A DNA stretch of 64,000 nt, taken from the NCBI GenBank assembly GCA_018384595.1, contig JAHAYO010000018.1, positions 1-64,000 on the forward strand, given 5' to 3'. Below are positions 36,528 through 46,647 of the stretch, piece after piece. Numbering within the stretch: the stretch's first letter is position 1; each line of letters begins with the position of its first letter. The notes beneath the pieces were generated by a model that had not been told where the DNA came from, searched no databases, and worked only from the letters and a program-made list of their open reading frames with translations. The stretch is from Thiopseudomonas sp. Its GTDB lineage: Bacteria; Pseudomonadota; Gammaproteobacteria; Pseudomonadales; Pseudomonadaceae. A program made the position numbers and the translations under genes.

Positions 36528-38183
36528 TTAGGGGGGGTACAGGGGCGGCAGTTGTGGGTTGGCGTCCTGCTGTTGTTGTTGCACCCAAGCACTGACCGCA
36601 TTCCATAGCGGTTTGCCATCCCAGGGGTGATCGTCGGGTGTGTACAGCGCCTGATTGAGCGCGCGCTGGGCATCCTGCAGCTCGGGCGAGCTGCGCGCAA
36701 GGCTGGCCAGACTGTACTGGTTGTGCCGTATCCACTGATCCAGTGCTGTGCGCGCCTGCTGGGGCTGGTTGCCCAGACAGGCTTTTTTAAGGTTTTCCAG
36801 CAGGCGCGCGCTGGTTCGCGCTGGGGTAACCGGCACAATGGCCGGCAGCTTGCGCGCCCGCCGCCACAAAAACACCAGCCCAAGGCTGAGCAGCGTCAGC
36901 AGCAGACAGGCCAGTTGCCAGAGCAGTAACTCGGTAGCCGGCCGCTGTGCCAGCGCCGGCGCTGTCGATTGCTGCGGCTCCAGTATATGCAGGCTGCGGG
37001 CGTCTACGCGGGCCCACTCAAGCTGGTTGGTGCGGGTGTTCCACCAAGGTAGCTCGTGTGCCGGCAATTCGAGCGTGCCGGCACGGGTAGGTACCAGCAA
37101 ACGCTCTTCGTATTGCTCGCTGTGCAGCCCTTGGGCATCCATGCGCTCGCTCTGGCTGACCGGATTGGCGTACAGGCGTGCGCCGGCCAGTTGGTCGGGC
37201 AGCAGGTGTGGCAGCAGGGTAGCGGGTAGCCCTTCGGCCTGCAGGGTCAGGCTGTAGCGGATGGCCTGCTCCATGGTGGTATCCGGTTGATCAGGGCTGA
37301 TGCTGTGGCTGAGCTGCAGGTTTTGTGCCGGCAGCCAAGTGGCATTGGGCGGAAACGCGTCCGGCGGTGGCAGCACCTTCAGTGGAATGTGCGCGCTCTT
37401 GACCTGCACCGTGCGCCCAGGCGCACCGGATTGTGCGCCGGTGTCTTCGTTGGCTGCCAAGGTGGCGGTGAAGGTAAGGGCCGGAATGGTTAGGGTGCCG
37501 CTGGCCTGCGGAAAAATCGCAAAACGGGTTTCAATAACGCCATGGCGCACGCCCTGAATATAGTGCTGATAGCTGACGGGCTCGCCCAAGCTGTGTACCC
37601 GCGCACCGGCGATGGTCAGCGGGCTGAACTGGCCGTCGCTGTACAGCGGCACGGAGTGAAAGACCCGCAGGGTCAGTATGGCTTGGGCCTGTACGTAGAG
37701 CTGTTCGGTGTCTAGGCTGGCGTCTATGTGTACGGGGCCTAGCTGGCCTGGTTGGCCGGGGCTGCGTGGCAAAACGTCGATGTCCAGCGGTGTGGAGCTG
37801 AGATTACCCAGCTGTAGGGCAGGCAGGGTCAGACGGCCTTCGCGCTTTGGCTGCAGGCGCAGTTGCCAGAGGCTGACCGCCTGCCCGTTCTGTTCGACCA
37901 GCGGCTGATGGCTGCTGGAGAGCAGAGTGAAATCCTGGTGCAAGGGGCTGATATCGGGATCGACAAAATAATCGGGCTGATCCAGCTCCAGTGTGAGCAG
38001 CAGGCTGTCGCCGGCCTGCAGGCTGTGGCGGTCTACCCGTGCACTAAAGCTGGCCGCCTGCAGCGAGCCGGCTGTCAGCAGCATCGTCAGCAGCACCAGA
38101 ATTAGGGTTCTGATGCTTGCAGCTCTTGGCGAAATCTGTGCTTGAGCAGAAGGGCGGGGCTGTCGGGAATTTGCTGGAGCCAT
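36528..38183 (-). CDS. batD: BatD-family protein
   Basis: A 551-residue protein with an N-terminal signal peptide (LILVLLTMLLTAGSLQA, preceded by a 25-residue polar extension), a large periplasmic beta-sandwich region (QAGDSLLLTLELDQPDYFVD), and a transmembrane helix near residue 430 (LACLLLTLLSLGLVFLWRR) before a cytoplasmic helical tail. It is the last gene of the MoxR/Bat cluster. Bat proteins were linked to aerotolerance and stress in Bacteroides and Leptospira. It overlaps the preceding gene by 82 bases, which is long but forced by the lack of a better start. Confidence 0.85.
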   Translation of the reverse strand: MAPANSRQPRPSAQAQISPRAASIRTLILVLLTMLLTAGSLQAASFSARVDRHSLQAGDSLLLTLELDQPDYFVDPDISPLHQDFTLLSSSHQPLVEQNGQAVSLWQLRLQPKREGRLTLPALQLGNLSSTPLDIDVLPRSPGQPGQLGPVHIDASLDTEQLYVQAQAILTLRVFHSVPLYSDGQFSPLTIAGARVHSLGEPVSYQHYIQGVRHGVIETRFAIFPQASGTLTIPALTFTATLAANEDTGAQSGAPGRTVQVKSAHIPLKVLPPPDAFPPNATWLPAQNLQLSHSISPDQPDTTMEQAIRYSLTLQAEGLPATLLPHLLPDQLAGARLYANPVSQSERMDAQGLHSEQYEERLLVPTRAGTLELPAHELPWWNTRTNQLEWARVDARSLHILEPQQSTAPALAQRPATELLLWQLACLLLTLLSLGLVFLWRRARKLPAIVPVTPARTSARLLENLKKACLGNQPQQARTALDQWIRHNQYSLASLARSSPELQDAQRALNQALYTPDDHPWDGKPLWNAVSAWVQQQQQDANPQLPPLYPP

Positions 38184-39637
38184 GTGTCGAGAGCGCCTTG
38201 CTGGAAGTCCGGTAGGGGCGGGTTCAGTGTAGCAGTTTTTGCGTCTGGGACGGGCTGGCCAGCAGGCGTGTCGCCGTGGGGCGTGGGCAGGCCGGTGCCG
38301 TTAGTCTCTTGGCGCGCGGAGTCAGCCAGCTGGTAGGCCAGAGCACGATTGTCGATGGCTGGCTGCAGGTCAGGTTGCAGTTGTAGCGCCCGTTCATAGG
38401 CCTGTGCCGCGGTATCGTATCGTGCAAGCTGCATCAGGCTGTTGCCCAGATTGTAGTAGCCCATGGCGCTGTTCAGCGTAGAAAAATACTCGACCGCCAG
38501 TGGGTAATCGCCGGCATGGTAGGCGGCAATGCCGAGCCACATCGGGTCTTCTAGTGTTTGCAGGGCGCGTATCGGGTCTTGCTCTACCAAGCGGCGTGTG
38601 GGGCTGTCTGCCAAACTGGGGTCGGCGTACAGGGCGGGTAGCAGCGCCAGCAGCGGGACGAACAGCCAGCCGCGTCGAGCCAAAGGTGCCAGCAGTAATA
38701 GCAGCGGCAGCAGCACCCAATAGCCACGATCCACCGGCTGCGGGGTGCGGGGGGCCTGTAGGCGGCCGCTGTCGTCCCTGACCAGCAGGCCGGTTTGCAG
38801 CAGGTCGCTGTGGTCTGTGTGCAGGCGGGCGTAGTCAAAGCCGTGGCGACGGGCAAACTGTTGCAGCGATTGCTCGTGCAGCCGGCTGAGACGCGGGTCG
38901 GTGTTGCCGTCCTGGCGTTGTGCTGCTGGGATGGGCGCGCCTTGCGGACTGCCAACGCCGAGAATGGCAAGCTGCACCCTACGTTTGCCCAGCAGCTGGA
39001 CAAGCGGTTGTTGTTCATCAGCGGAGAGGGCGTGCGTTAGCAGAATAATCTGCCCTTGCCCGTTGGCACCGCTGTCTAGCAGTTGCAGGGCTCGGGCCAC
39101 GCCCGCGGCGGCGTTACGCCCAGCCTTGGGCATCAGCGAGGGATGCAGGGCTTGCAGCAGCTCGCTGGCCAGTGCCGGATCGCTGGCCAGTGGCATCAGG
39201 CTGTGAGCCGAACCGGCATACACCACTAAGGCGGTTAGGCCACCGGTGCGCGTTTGCAGGATGCTCAGTGCCTTGTCACGCATTTGGTGCAGGCGGTCAG
39301 GCAGCAGATCGCGGGCCAGCATATCCGGTGTCAACTCCATGACCACCACCAACGGCTGGGGCTGCAGCGTCGATGGCGTATCGGCGGGGTGGCTGGTGTG
39401 CGGGCTGCTCAGTGCGATACCGGCGAGCAGGGACGCCAAGGCGGCCAGTAGCCAGGGCAGTTGCGCCCAACGGCTATGGCCGGTTTGCAGCAGCCAAGGC
39501 TGGAAGGCAGCGGGCAGCACCTGTTGCCAGTAACTGTTGTGGGCGACTGTTTTGTGCAGCCGCCATAGCAGCAACCACAACAGAGGTGTAACCAGCAGCC
39601 AGTAGGGGCTGGTCAGCTGTATAGGCCCCAGATTCAT
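38102..39637 (-). CDS. BatB/BatC-like von Willebrand-TPR membrane protein with a lost metal site
   Basis: A 511-residue protein: two N-terminal membrane helices, a von Willebrand A domain (about 90-300), another helix pair (about 320-355), then TPR-like repeats (AMGYYNLGNSLMQLARYDTA, about 390-440). A working MIDAS site has DxSxS, then T, then D; here the first loop reads VVMELTPDMLA, the threonine loop RNAAAGVARA, and the third LLTHALSAD. All three are changed. The sister protein encoded next keeps DLSAS, NTAIGDA and LTDGANN. Probably structural. Confidence 0.85.
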   Translation of the reverse strand: MNLGPIQLTSPYWLLVTPLLWLLLWRLHKTVAHNSYWQQVLPAAFQPWLLQTGHSRWAQLPWLLAALASLLAGIALSSPHTSHPADTPSTLQPQPLVVVMELTPDMLARDLLPDRLHQMRDKALSILQTRTGGLTALVVYAGSAHSLMPLASDPALASELLQALHPSLMPKAGRNAAAGVARALQLLDSGANGQGQIILLTHALSADEQQPLVQLLGKRRVQLAILGVGSPQGAPIPAAQRQDGNTDPRLSRLHEQSLQQFARRHGFDYARLHTDHSDLLQTGLLVRDDSGRLQAPRTPQPVDRGYWVLLPLLLLLAPLARRGWLFVPLLALLPALYADPSLADSPTRRLVEQDPIRALQTLEDPMWLGIAAYHAGDYPLAVEYFSTLNSAMGYYNLGNSLMQLARYDTAAQAYERALQLQPDLQPAIDNRALAYQLADSARQETNGTGLPTPHGDTPAGQPVPDAKTATLNPPLPDFQQGALDTWLQQIPDSPALLLKHRFRQELQASEP

Positions 39638-40602
39638 CGCTGCCTGCCTTGTGTTGTCAGCCCCTGCAGCAGCCGGATGACCAGTGCTGTCAGGATGAGC
39701 ACGAGCGCGGCCCGTAGCGGCCAGTGATACAGCTCCTGTCTATGTGGGTGCACGCGTTGCTGGGGCTGGCTGGGCAGGCTGTCGAAAAAATCCAGTGCGC
39801 GCTGTAGGGCGGCTTGCGAGTCAACGTGCAGGTAGCGGCCGCCGGTTAGCCAAGCGAGGTCTTGCAGCAGGATTTGATCAGGGCCTTGCTGGCTGGCGAT
39901 GGCTGCTTGACCGATGCCCAGCGTGTGGATGCGGATGCCTTCGCGGGCAGCAAAGCGGGCGGCGGTACGCGGCGGCATGATGCCGCTGTTGTTGGCACCG
40001 TCGGTGAGCAGAATCAGGTTTTTGTCCCGCGCCGGCAGTTCGCGTAGGCGTTTGATGGCCAAACCAATGGCATCGCCGATGGCAGTATTGTCACCGGCCA
40101 GCCCCGGCGCAGCGCTGTGCAGCCAGTGTTGCAGGCTGGCATGGTCAAAGGTCAGCGGTGCTTGCAAAAATGCTTGGCTGCCAAAAAAAATCAGGCCAAA
40201 GCGGTCGTCGGGGCGATTGTTCAACAGGCGCTGAACCAGCGTGCGGGTAATCTCGAAACGGCTGGCGTCCAGCTGTTGCAGGTCGCGGGTTTGCATGGAT
40301 GCGGACAGGTCTACCGCCAGCATGCTGTTGCGGCCATCGGCCGCCAGTGAGCGTTGCGGCGAGTGCCATTGGGGGCGGGCGGCGGCCATGACCAGCAACA
40401 GCCAGACCAGCGCCACCAGCACCCCATTAGCGCTGGATGCCAAGTGTATACGACGTGGTTGACGACTACTCAGGCTGTGTAGTGGCTGAAAAAAAGGTAC
40501 GCGCAGCACGGTGCGGTTGTTGGTGCTGGCAGGCAGCAACCCGCGCAGCAGCGCCGGCAATGGCAGCACTATCAGCGCCCACGGCCAAGCCAAGCTAAAC
40601 AT
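39634..40602 (-). CDS. BatA-like von Willebrand A membrane protein
   Basis: A 322-residue protein with membrane helices at both ends (FSLAWPWALIVLPLPALLRG near the start, AALVLILTALVIRLLQGL near the end) and a vWA domain between. The MIDAS site is complete: MLAVDLSASMQT, DNTAIGDAIG, LLTDGANNSG. ATG 40602 is used because the 10-residue upstream extension lacks a signal. It overlaps the DUF4381 gene by 8 bases and the next by 4, as in a tightly coupled operon. Confidence 0.92.
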   Translation of the reverse strand: MFSLAWPWALIVLPLPALLRGLLPASTNNRTVLRVPFFQPLHSLSSRQPRRIHLASSANGVLVALVWLLLVMAAARPQWHSPQRSLAADGRNSMLAVDLSASMQTRDLQQLDASRFEITRTLVQRLLNNRPDDRFGLIFFGSQAFLQAPLTFDHASLQHWLHSAAPGLAGDNTAIGDAIGLAIKRLRELPARDKNLILLTDGANNSGIMPPRTAARFAAREGIRIHTLGIGQAAIASQQGPDQILLQDLAWLTGGRYLHVDSQAALQRALDFFDSLPSQPQQRVHPHRQELYHWPLRAALVLILTALVIRLLQGLTTQGRQR

Positions 40603-41071
40603 GGGCACGCATCCAGCGGGTGATGGCGGCATGCAGCCCTTCGATCTGGTGGTCGCTCAGGCGGCAGTCGGGTAGGTAGCTGCCCTGCACCAGAATCATA
40701 AAGCGGGTCAGTCCGGCAGCAGGGCAGCGGCTGTCGAGAAAGGCGAGCCATTCACGGCCGCTGAGTTTGTGGCTGGCAATATCCGGGTAGCGTACGGCGC
40801 AGAAGCGTTTGAGCAGCAGATTGAGCTGTTGCAGCCAAGGGCCGGCCTGATCGCCAGCGGCGGGTCTGGGCAACTGCTGCAGGTGTTCGAGGGCTTCGGT
40901 AAGCGGGTTGGCCGGCTCATGGATTACGGGCTGGGCGGTGCGGCGGTAGCGCCACAGGGCCAACAGTAGAGCGCTGGCGATTGCGACAACCGCTGCGGCC
41001 CATGGCCAGAGGTCGGTTGCGAGCGCTGGTGTGGGCGGGTAGAGCAGAGGATGCAGGGTTTCAAGCGACAT
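40595..41071 (-). CDS. DUF4381 family membrane protein
   Basis: A 158-residue protein with one transmembrane helix (AAAVVAIASALLLALWRYRR, about 20-40) and a cytoplasmic helical domain (LNLLLKRFCAVRYPDIASHK, then LSGREWLAFLD). It has the family pattern of DUF4381, found between DUF58 and vWA genes in MoxR operons. Start MSLETLHPL at 41071, overlapping the DUF58 gene by 11 bases. Confidence 0.9.
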   Translation of the reverse strand: MSLETLHPLLYPPTPALATDLWPWAAAVVAIASALLLALWRYRRTAQPVIHEPANPLTEALEHLQQLPRPAAGDQAGPWLQQLNLLLKRFCAVRYPDIASHKLSGREWLAFLDSRCPAAGLTRFMILVQGSYLPDCRLSDHQIEGLHAAITRWMRAHV

Positions 41072-41987
41072 CGCCAGCCCCCTTGAACCCTGCCAGTCGC
41101 CAGGCCAAATTGTCCGTGGTACAGAGGGGCAGCAAGCGTGCCTGCTGCTGACGGGCCAGCAGTTGCCAGCGCTGTTCAAGTTGCAGCGCCTGTTGTTGCC
41201 ATTGCTGTTGCAGCGCTTGCTGGCTGCGACTCAGCCAGAGTTGACGGTTATGGGCACCGGCCAAGCCAGCAACCTGCGCCGGCAGGGCGTGCTCCAACGG
41301 GTCGTATACTGGTAGCCAGATGCTTTCGTGGCGGGCAGCCAGGGCGCTGAGCACACCGCTGCAGGCGTCATCCAGATGGCTTTGACTGCAAATCACGACC
41401 AGCAGACTGTCGGGTGAGAGTTGGCTGCGGCAGTCGTTGAGCGCCTGCAATAATGGGTTGCTCGGTTCGCTGCTGAAGGGGCTGCTGAGTGCATTGTTGG
41501 CGTCGGTAATGGCTTGCAGCAGTTGCAAGAGTGCTTGGCGGTGGCGGCCTGCAGGTATGAAACGGTCGTGGGCGCTGCCAAATACGCACCCGCCGATGCA
41601 ACGCTGTTCAGCCTCACCGGCCCAGCCGAGCAGGCTGGCCGCCATGGCCGCTTGTACCGACTTAAAGTGACCGCTGCTGGCAAAAAACATGGCTGGGCTT
41701 TGCTCGACCAGAATGAAGAGCGGGCGGTCCAGTTCTTGACGAAACAGGCGCGATTGGATGCCGTCGGCGCGGGCACTGGCGCGCCAGTCGATATGGCGGG
41801 CGTCATCGCCTTGCTGGTAATCGCGCACTTGGTCAAATTCGCTGCTCTGGCCGTGGCGACGGCTCAGTTGCCGTCCGGCCAGTAGGCCACCGCTGCGGTG
41901 GCGTTTGTGCATGCCGCTGGCATGCAGCCATAGACGGGTTTGCAGCAGATGCTCCAGCCCGATATGGACGCGCCCGATTCCCTGCAT
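41061..41987 (-). CDS. DUF58 family protein
   Basis: A 308-residue protein with the DUF58 signature DYQQGDDARHIDWRASARAD and the vWA-like segment PLFILVEQSPAMFF. DUF58 proteins accompany MoxR ATPases; the complex is thought to fold or activate metal-site proteins. No signal peptide, so probably cytoplasmic. Next to moxR with only 3 bases between. Confidence 0.93.
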   Translation of the reverse strand: MQGIGRVHIGLEHLLQTRLWLHASGMHKRHRSGGLLAGRQLSRRHGQSSEFDQVRDYQQGDDARHIDWRASARADGIQSRLFRQELDRPLFILVEQSPAMFFASSGHFKSVQAAMAASLLGWAGEAEQRCIGGCVFGSAHDRFIPAGRHRQALLQLLQAITDANNALSSPFSSEPSNPLLQALNDCRSQLSPDSLLVVICSQSHLDDACSGVLSALAARHESIWLPVYDPLEHALPAQVAGLAGAHNRQLWLSRSQQALQQQWQQQALQLEQRWQLLARQQQARLLPLCTTDNLAWRLAGFKGAGDVA

Positions 41988-41990
41988 GGC

Positions 41991-42950
<960 letters not shown>

Positions 42951-43030
42951 GGTGGCTGCCGGCAAGAAAATGAAGGGGCAGTGTACTTGGAAAATGGGTG
43001 CGCGGGAATGACCCGCACGCGCGCTGCCGT

Positions 43031-43666
43031 TTAGAAGGCGGGTGGACAGTGAAACTGCAGCGGCTGAAAGGTGCGGGGATGGTTGAAGGCCAACTCGGTT
43101 GCGTGCAGACACAGGCGCGGTGCTGCCTGCAAGGCGCTGGCGTGGGCATAAAGAGGGTCGCCCAGAATCGGGTGGCCCAAGCTATTGAGATGCACGCGCA
43201 GCTGGTGCGAGCGGCCGGTGTGCGGGGTCAGCTCGACGCGGCTGAAATCGCCTTCTTGCTGCAACAACCGCCAGAAGGTCAGCGCCGGCTTGCCCTGTTC
43301 CCAGTCGACGATTTGGCGCGGCTTATTGGGTGGGTCGTAGCGCATGGGCAACTCGATCTGGCCGGCGTTGCCGGAAAAGTGGCCCCAGCACAGGGCATGG
43401 TAACGGCGCTGTATCTGGCGTTCACGAAATAGGCGAGACAGCTCGGCATGCACCTGTGGCGAACGTGCCAATACCATCAGACCGGTGGTTTCCCAGTCGA
43501 GCCGGTGCACGATCAGTGCCTCGGGGTAGCCGTTTTGCTGCAGACGCAGAATGAGACTGTCCTTATTGTCCTCGGCGCGACCGGGGACTGAGAGCAGCAA
43601 GGTCGGTTTGTTGACGACCAGCAGGTGCTTGTCGCGGTAGAGCAGGGGAATGTCGGACAGGGACAT
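43031..43666 (-). CDS. rluA: RluA-family pseudouridine synthase
   Basis: A 211-residue pseudouridine synthase without an S4 domain, the size of RluA, which modifies 23S rRNA U746 and tRNA U32. The catalytic aspartate is in ALIVHRLDWETTGLMVLA; the family norm as I recall is HRLDMxTSG. ELTPHTGRSHQLRVHLNSLG and HPILGDPLYA are intact. Next to minE as in P. aeruginosa. Confidence 0.93.
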   Translation of the reverse strand: MSLSDIPLLYRDKHLLVVNKPTLLLSVPGRAEDNKDSLILRLQQNGYPEALIVHRLDWETTGLMVLARSPQVHAELSRLFRERQIQRRYHALCWGHFSGNAGQIELPMRYDPPNKPRQIVDWEQGKPALTFWRLLQQEGDFSRVELTPHTGRSHQLRVHLNSLGHPILGDPLYAHASALQAAPRLCLHATELAFNHPRTFQPLQFHCPPAF

Positions 43667-43684
43667 GGTGTGTGCTGCCTTGGA

Positions 43685-43709
43685 TAAAAACGGCCTGCAG
43701 GCAGGCCGT
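43685..43709 (-). terminator. Intrinsic terminator after minE
   Basis: On the minus strand, ACGGCCT-GCCTGC-AGGCCGT followed by TTTTATCC, eight bases after the minE stop and before rluA. Confidence 0.8.
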
Positions 43710-43717
43710 TGGGCGGA

Positions 43718-43972
43718 TCAGCGGTCAGGCAGGGTGACGTTGAGTTCAAGGATGGAGCAGTTGCCCTGGTTGTCCAGGGCTACCTGAACCTGTTCGCTGT
43801 CGATGTTGACGTACTTGCGGATGACCTCGACCAGCTCCTTTTGCAGCTCGGGCAGGTAGTCGGGTTCGTCGGCGCGGCCACGTTCGTGGGCAACAATGAT
43901 CTGTAGACGCTCTTTGGCGATGGAGGCGCTGGTCGGCTTGTTGCGGGACCGGAAGAAATTGATGATGCTCAT
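43718..43972 (-). CDS. minE: Cell division topological factor MinE
   Basis: An 84-residue protein. The N-terminal amphipathic membrane-targeting segment ([20 protein letters not shown]), the MinD-binding region ([13 protein letters not shown]) and the C-terminal dimer domain match MinE. It stimulates MinD ATP hydrolysis and drives pole-to-pole oscillation so that the Z-ring forms at mid-cell. Confidence 0.97.
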   Translation of the reverse strand: MSIINFFRSRNKPTSASIAKERLQIIVAHERGRADEPDYLPELQKELVEVIRKYVNIDSEQVQVALDNQGNCSILELNVTLPDR

Positions 43973-43981
43973 TGTGTTGTA

Positions 43982-44791
43982 TTAGCCTCCGAACATGCGC
44001 TTGAGGAAGCTTTTTTTCTGGATTTCGAGGAAACGGTGCGGTACGTCCTTGCCCAGCAGACGCTCGACCGCATCGCTGTAGGCCTGACCCGCATCGCTTT
44101 CTTCGTCAAGAATGACCGGTACACCCTGGTTGGATGCCTTGAGTACGGCCTGTGATTCCGGGATCACGCCAATCATGCGGATAGAGAGGATTTCTTCAAC
44201 GTCCTGCACACTGAGCATTTCGCCGGTGGCAACGCGCTCTGGGTTGTAGCGGGTCAGCAGCAGGTGCTCGACGATTGGCTCGCGGCCTTGCTCGGCGCGT
44301 TTAGACTTGCTCGACAGCAGGCCCAGCATACGGTCGGAGTCGCGCACGGAGGACACTTCAGGGTTGGTGACCACAATGGCTTCGTCAGCTAGATACATGG
44401 CCAGATGAGCGCCTTTTTCAATCCCAGCGGGCGAGTCACAGATGATGTAATCGAAGTCTTCGGCCAGCTCGGTGATGACTTTTTCCACGCCTTCAGGTGT
44501 CAGGGCGTCTTTGTCGCGGGTTTGGCTGGCAGCCAAGATATAGAGGTTTTCTAGGCGCTTGTCTTTGATCAGCGCTTGGTTGAGGCTGGCGTCGCCGTTG
44601 ATAACGTTGACAAAGTCATACACCACGCGGCGCTCGCAGCCCATGATCAGGTCCAGATTACGCAGGCCCACGTCAAAGTCGATGATTACGGTTTTGTGGC
44701 CGCGCAGCGCCAGGCCAGTGCCCAGGGCCGCGCTGGTGGTGGTCTTGCCTACGCCGCCTTTGCCTGAAGTTACAACGAAAATCTTTGCCAA
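43982..44791 (-). CDS. minD: Septum site-determining ATPase MinD
   Basis: A 269-residue deviant Walker ATPase (SGKGGVGKTTTSAALG, switch II in YIICDSPAGIE). The C-terminal amphipathic helix KKSFLKRMFGG binds the membrane. The frame is open to a GTG at 44800, but that GTG is part of the Shine-Dalgarno sequence AAGGTG, which is well spaced from the TTG at 44791; the TTG start also gives the standard MinD N-terminus (AKIFVVTSGKGG). Confidence 0.97.
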   Translation of the reverse strand: MAKIFVVTSGKGGVGKTTTSAALGTGLALRGHKTVIIDFDVGLRNLDLIMGCERRVVYDFVNVINGDASLNQALIKDKRLENLYILAASQTRDKDALTPEGVEKVITELAEDFDYIICDSPAGIEKGAHLAMYLADEAIVVTNPEVSSVRDSDRMLGLLSSKSKRAEQGREPIVEHLLLTRYNPERVATGEMLSVQDVEEILSIRMIGVIPESQAVLKASNQGVPVILDEESDAGQAYSDAVERLLGKDVPHRFLEIQKKSFLKRMFGG

Positions 44792-44881
44792 GGGAGTCAC
44801 CTTACAATGAATGGGAAAAAACCGAGTAAATGCCGCTAATTATATCGGGTTGCTATAGGCGGCGCATCTGAAAAGCGCGTC

Positions 44882-45625
44882 TTAGAGCGCCGCAATGTGC
44901 ATCTGTTCGCCTTCCAGGTAAATCTGTACCGCCGCACCCCAGGCCGGAACGCGGCGCAGGTCTTCGGCTATTTTGTACTGCCCGGCAATGGAGACCAGCT
45001 CGGCACCCAGCTGGTGGCAAAAAATACGGGCACCGCTGTTGCCGTTGATGCCGGCTAGGGCGCGTCCACGCATGGCTCCATACACATGGATATGACCATC
45101 GGCGAGCAGCTCGGCTCCGGCGCTGACCGAAGCGGTAACGATCAGGTCGCAGTGTTTGGCGTAGATCTGCTGGCCGCTGCGAACCGGTGTGGTGATGATG
45201 CGCGGTGGCAACAGCTCGGGCTTGGCCGGCTCGGGCGGCGTATTGCGGCTGGGCAGGGCGCGGTCGCGGGCGATGGAGCTGGGCAGTACTGCCAGATCAA
45301 GAGCGTCGGCGGCGGCCAGTGCGTCTTCTTGCTCGCAGCGAAGTGCCAGTGTGCGCAGACCGTGCCGGCGGCAGATGGCCACCAGTTCGGCCAGATCAGG
45401 TAGCTCGCCGGGCGCGCGTTTGTCCAGCGCCAAAATGAGCGGCGCGTTCTGGAAAAAATCAGGGGCTTGGGCGGCGCGTTCGGCGAGTTGCTCGTCCACG
45501 GCGCTCAGGTCGTTTTCGAGCAGCTCTAGGGTGGTTAGGGTCAGCATGCTGCCCTTGAGCTGGAACGCCGGCACCTTACCTGCAGGCTGTTCGGATTCCT
45601 GTTCCAGCAAATCGGTTGGTTCCAT
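44882..45625 (-). CDS. minC: Septum site-determining protein MinC
   Basis: A 247-residue FtsZ inhibitor. N-terminal FtsZ-binding domain ([20 protein letters not shown]) and C-terminal beta-helix dimer domain ([20 protein letters not shown], then [20 protein letters not shown]) joined by a Pro-rich linker. First gene of minCDE. Confidence 0.96.
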   Translation of the reverse strand: MEPTDLLEQESEQPAGKVPAFQLKGSMLTLTTLELLENDLSAVDEQLAERAAQAPDFFQNAPLILALDKRAPGELPDLAELVAICRRHGLRTLALRCEQEDALAAADALDLAVLPSSIARDRALPSRNTPPEPAKPELLPPRIITTPVRSGQQIYAKHCDLIVTASVSAGAELLADGHIHVYGAMRGRALAGINGNSGARIFCHQLGAELVSIAGQYKIAEDLRRVPAWGAAVQIYLEGEQMHIAAL

Positions 45626-45726
45626 GATGGTGTCCGTAGTGGAAAAAAGAGTCTTATAGCGGCAAGCGTGCGAGTCTGCAAATTTTTCCGTAAACTGGCC
45701 CGATTTGGTAGTACAGAAGGCTGGAA

Positions 45727-46647
45727 ATGAAGGAAAACCGCTTTAACAGGTCATTTATGCTGCCCCGCTACTGGCTGCTGTGGTTGGGGCTGGCTCTTTT
45801 GTGGCTGTTGGTGCGGTTGCCCTATCCGCTGTTGCTGCGACTGGGGCGGGTGCTGGGTGCCTTGATGTACAGGTTTGCTGGCCGTCGTCGCCATATTGCC
45901 CAGCGCAATCTGGAGCTGTGTTTCCCGGAAAAAACCGCCACCGAGCGTGAGTATCTGCTGCGCGAAAACTTTGCCTCCACAGGCATTGCATTCTTTGAAA
46001 TGGCCATGAGCTGGTGGTGGCCGCACACGCGCTTGCAGCGGCTGGTTCAGGTGCAGGGGCTGGAGCATTTGCAGCAAGCACAGCAGGATGGCCGTGGGGT
46101 GATCTTGATGGCAATCCACTTCACCACGCTGGAAATTGGCGCGGCGCTGCTGGGTCAGATGCATACCATTGACGGCATGTACCGTGCGCATAAAAATCCA
46201 GTGTTTGACTATGTTCAGCGTAAAGGGCGTGAACGTCATAACGCCGATGCCATTGCCATTGAGCGTGAGGACGTGCGCACCATGCTGCGCCACCTGCGTC
46301 AGGGGCGCGCTATCTGGTATGCGCCGGATCAGGACTATGGTGCCAAACAGAGCCTGTTTGTACCGCTGTTTGGGGTGCCGGCCGCTACGGTAACCGCCAC
46401 CAGCGCGTTTGCGCGGCTGGGCAAGGCGCTGGTGGTGCCCATGCGCCAGAGTCGTTTGCCGGGCGGCAAGGGCTATTTGCTGCAGGTTGAAGCCCCGTGG
46501 CAGGGCTTTCCTGGCGCGGATGAGGAAACCGACTGCCGGCGTATCAATCAGTGGATCGAGCAAGCCATTGAGCAGCATCCAGAACAGTATCTGTGGAGCC
46601 ACCGTCGCTTCAAGACCCGACCTGAAGGCGAGAGCAAAGTCTATTGA
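45727..46647 (+). CDS. lpxL: Lipid A biosynthesis acyltransferase (LpxL/HtrB-like)
   Basis: A 306-residue inner-membrane enzyme that adds a secondary acyl chain to lipid A. N-terminal hydrophobic helix ([20 protein letters not shown]), the HTTLE-type H-x4-E motif in [29 protein letters not shown], and a C-terminal [11 protein letters not shown]. Ends in an overlap with the patatin gene. Divergent from minC, as in P. aeruginosa. Which acyl chain it transfers cannot be told. Confidence 0.93.
   Translation: MKENRFNRSFMLPRYWLLWLGLALLWLLVRLPYPLLLRLGRVLGALMYRFAGRRRHIAQRNLELCFPEKTATEREYLLRENFASTGIAFFEMAMSWWWPHTRLQRLVQVQGLEHLQQAQQDGRGVILMAIHFTTLEIGAALLGQMHTIDGMYRAHKNPVFDYVQRKGRERHNADAIAIEREDVRTMLRHLRQGRAIWYAPDQDYGAKQSLFVPLFGVPAATVTATSAFARLGKALVVPMRQSRLPGGKGYLLQVEAPWQGFPGADEETDCRRINQWIEQAIEQHPEQYLWSHRRFKTRPEGESKVY

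Noticed and set aside
44792-44800. GTG start for minD
   Set aside because: The GTG is part of the Shine-Dalgarno sequence; TTG at 44791 has correct spacing and gives the family N-terminus.
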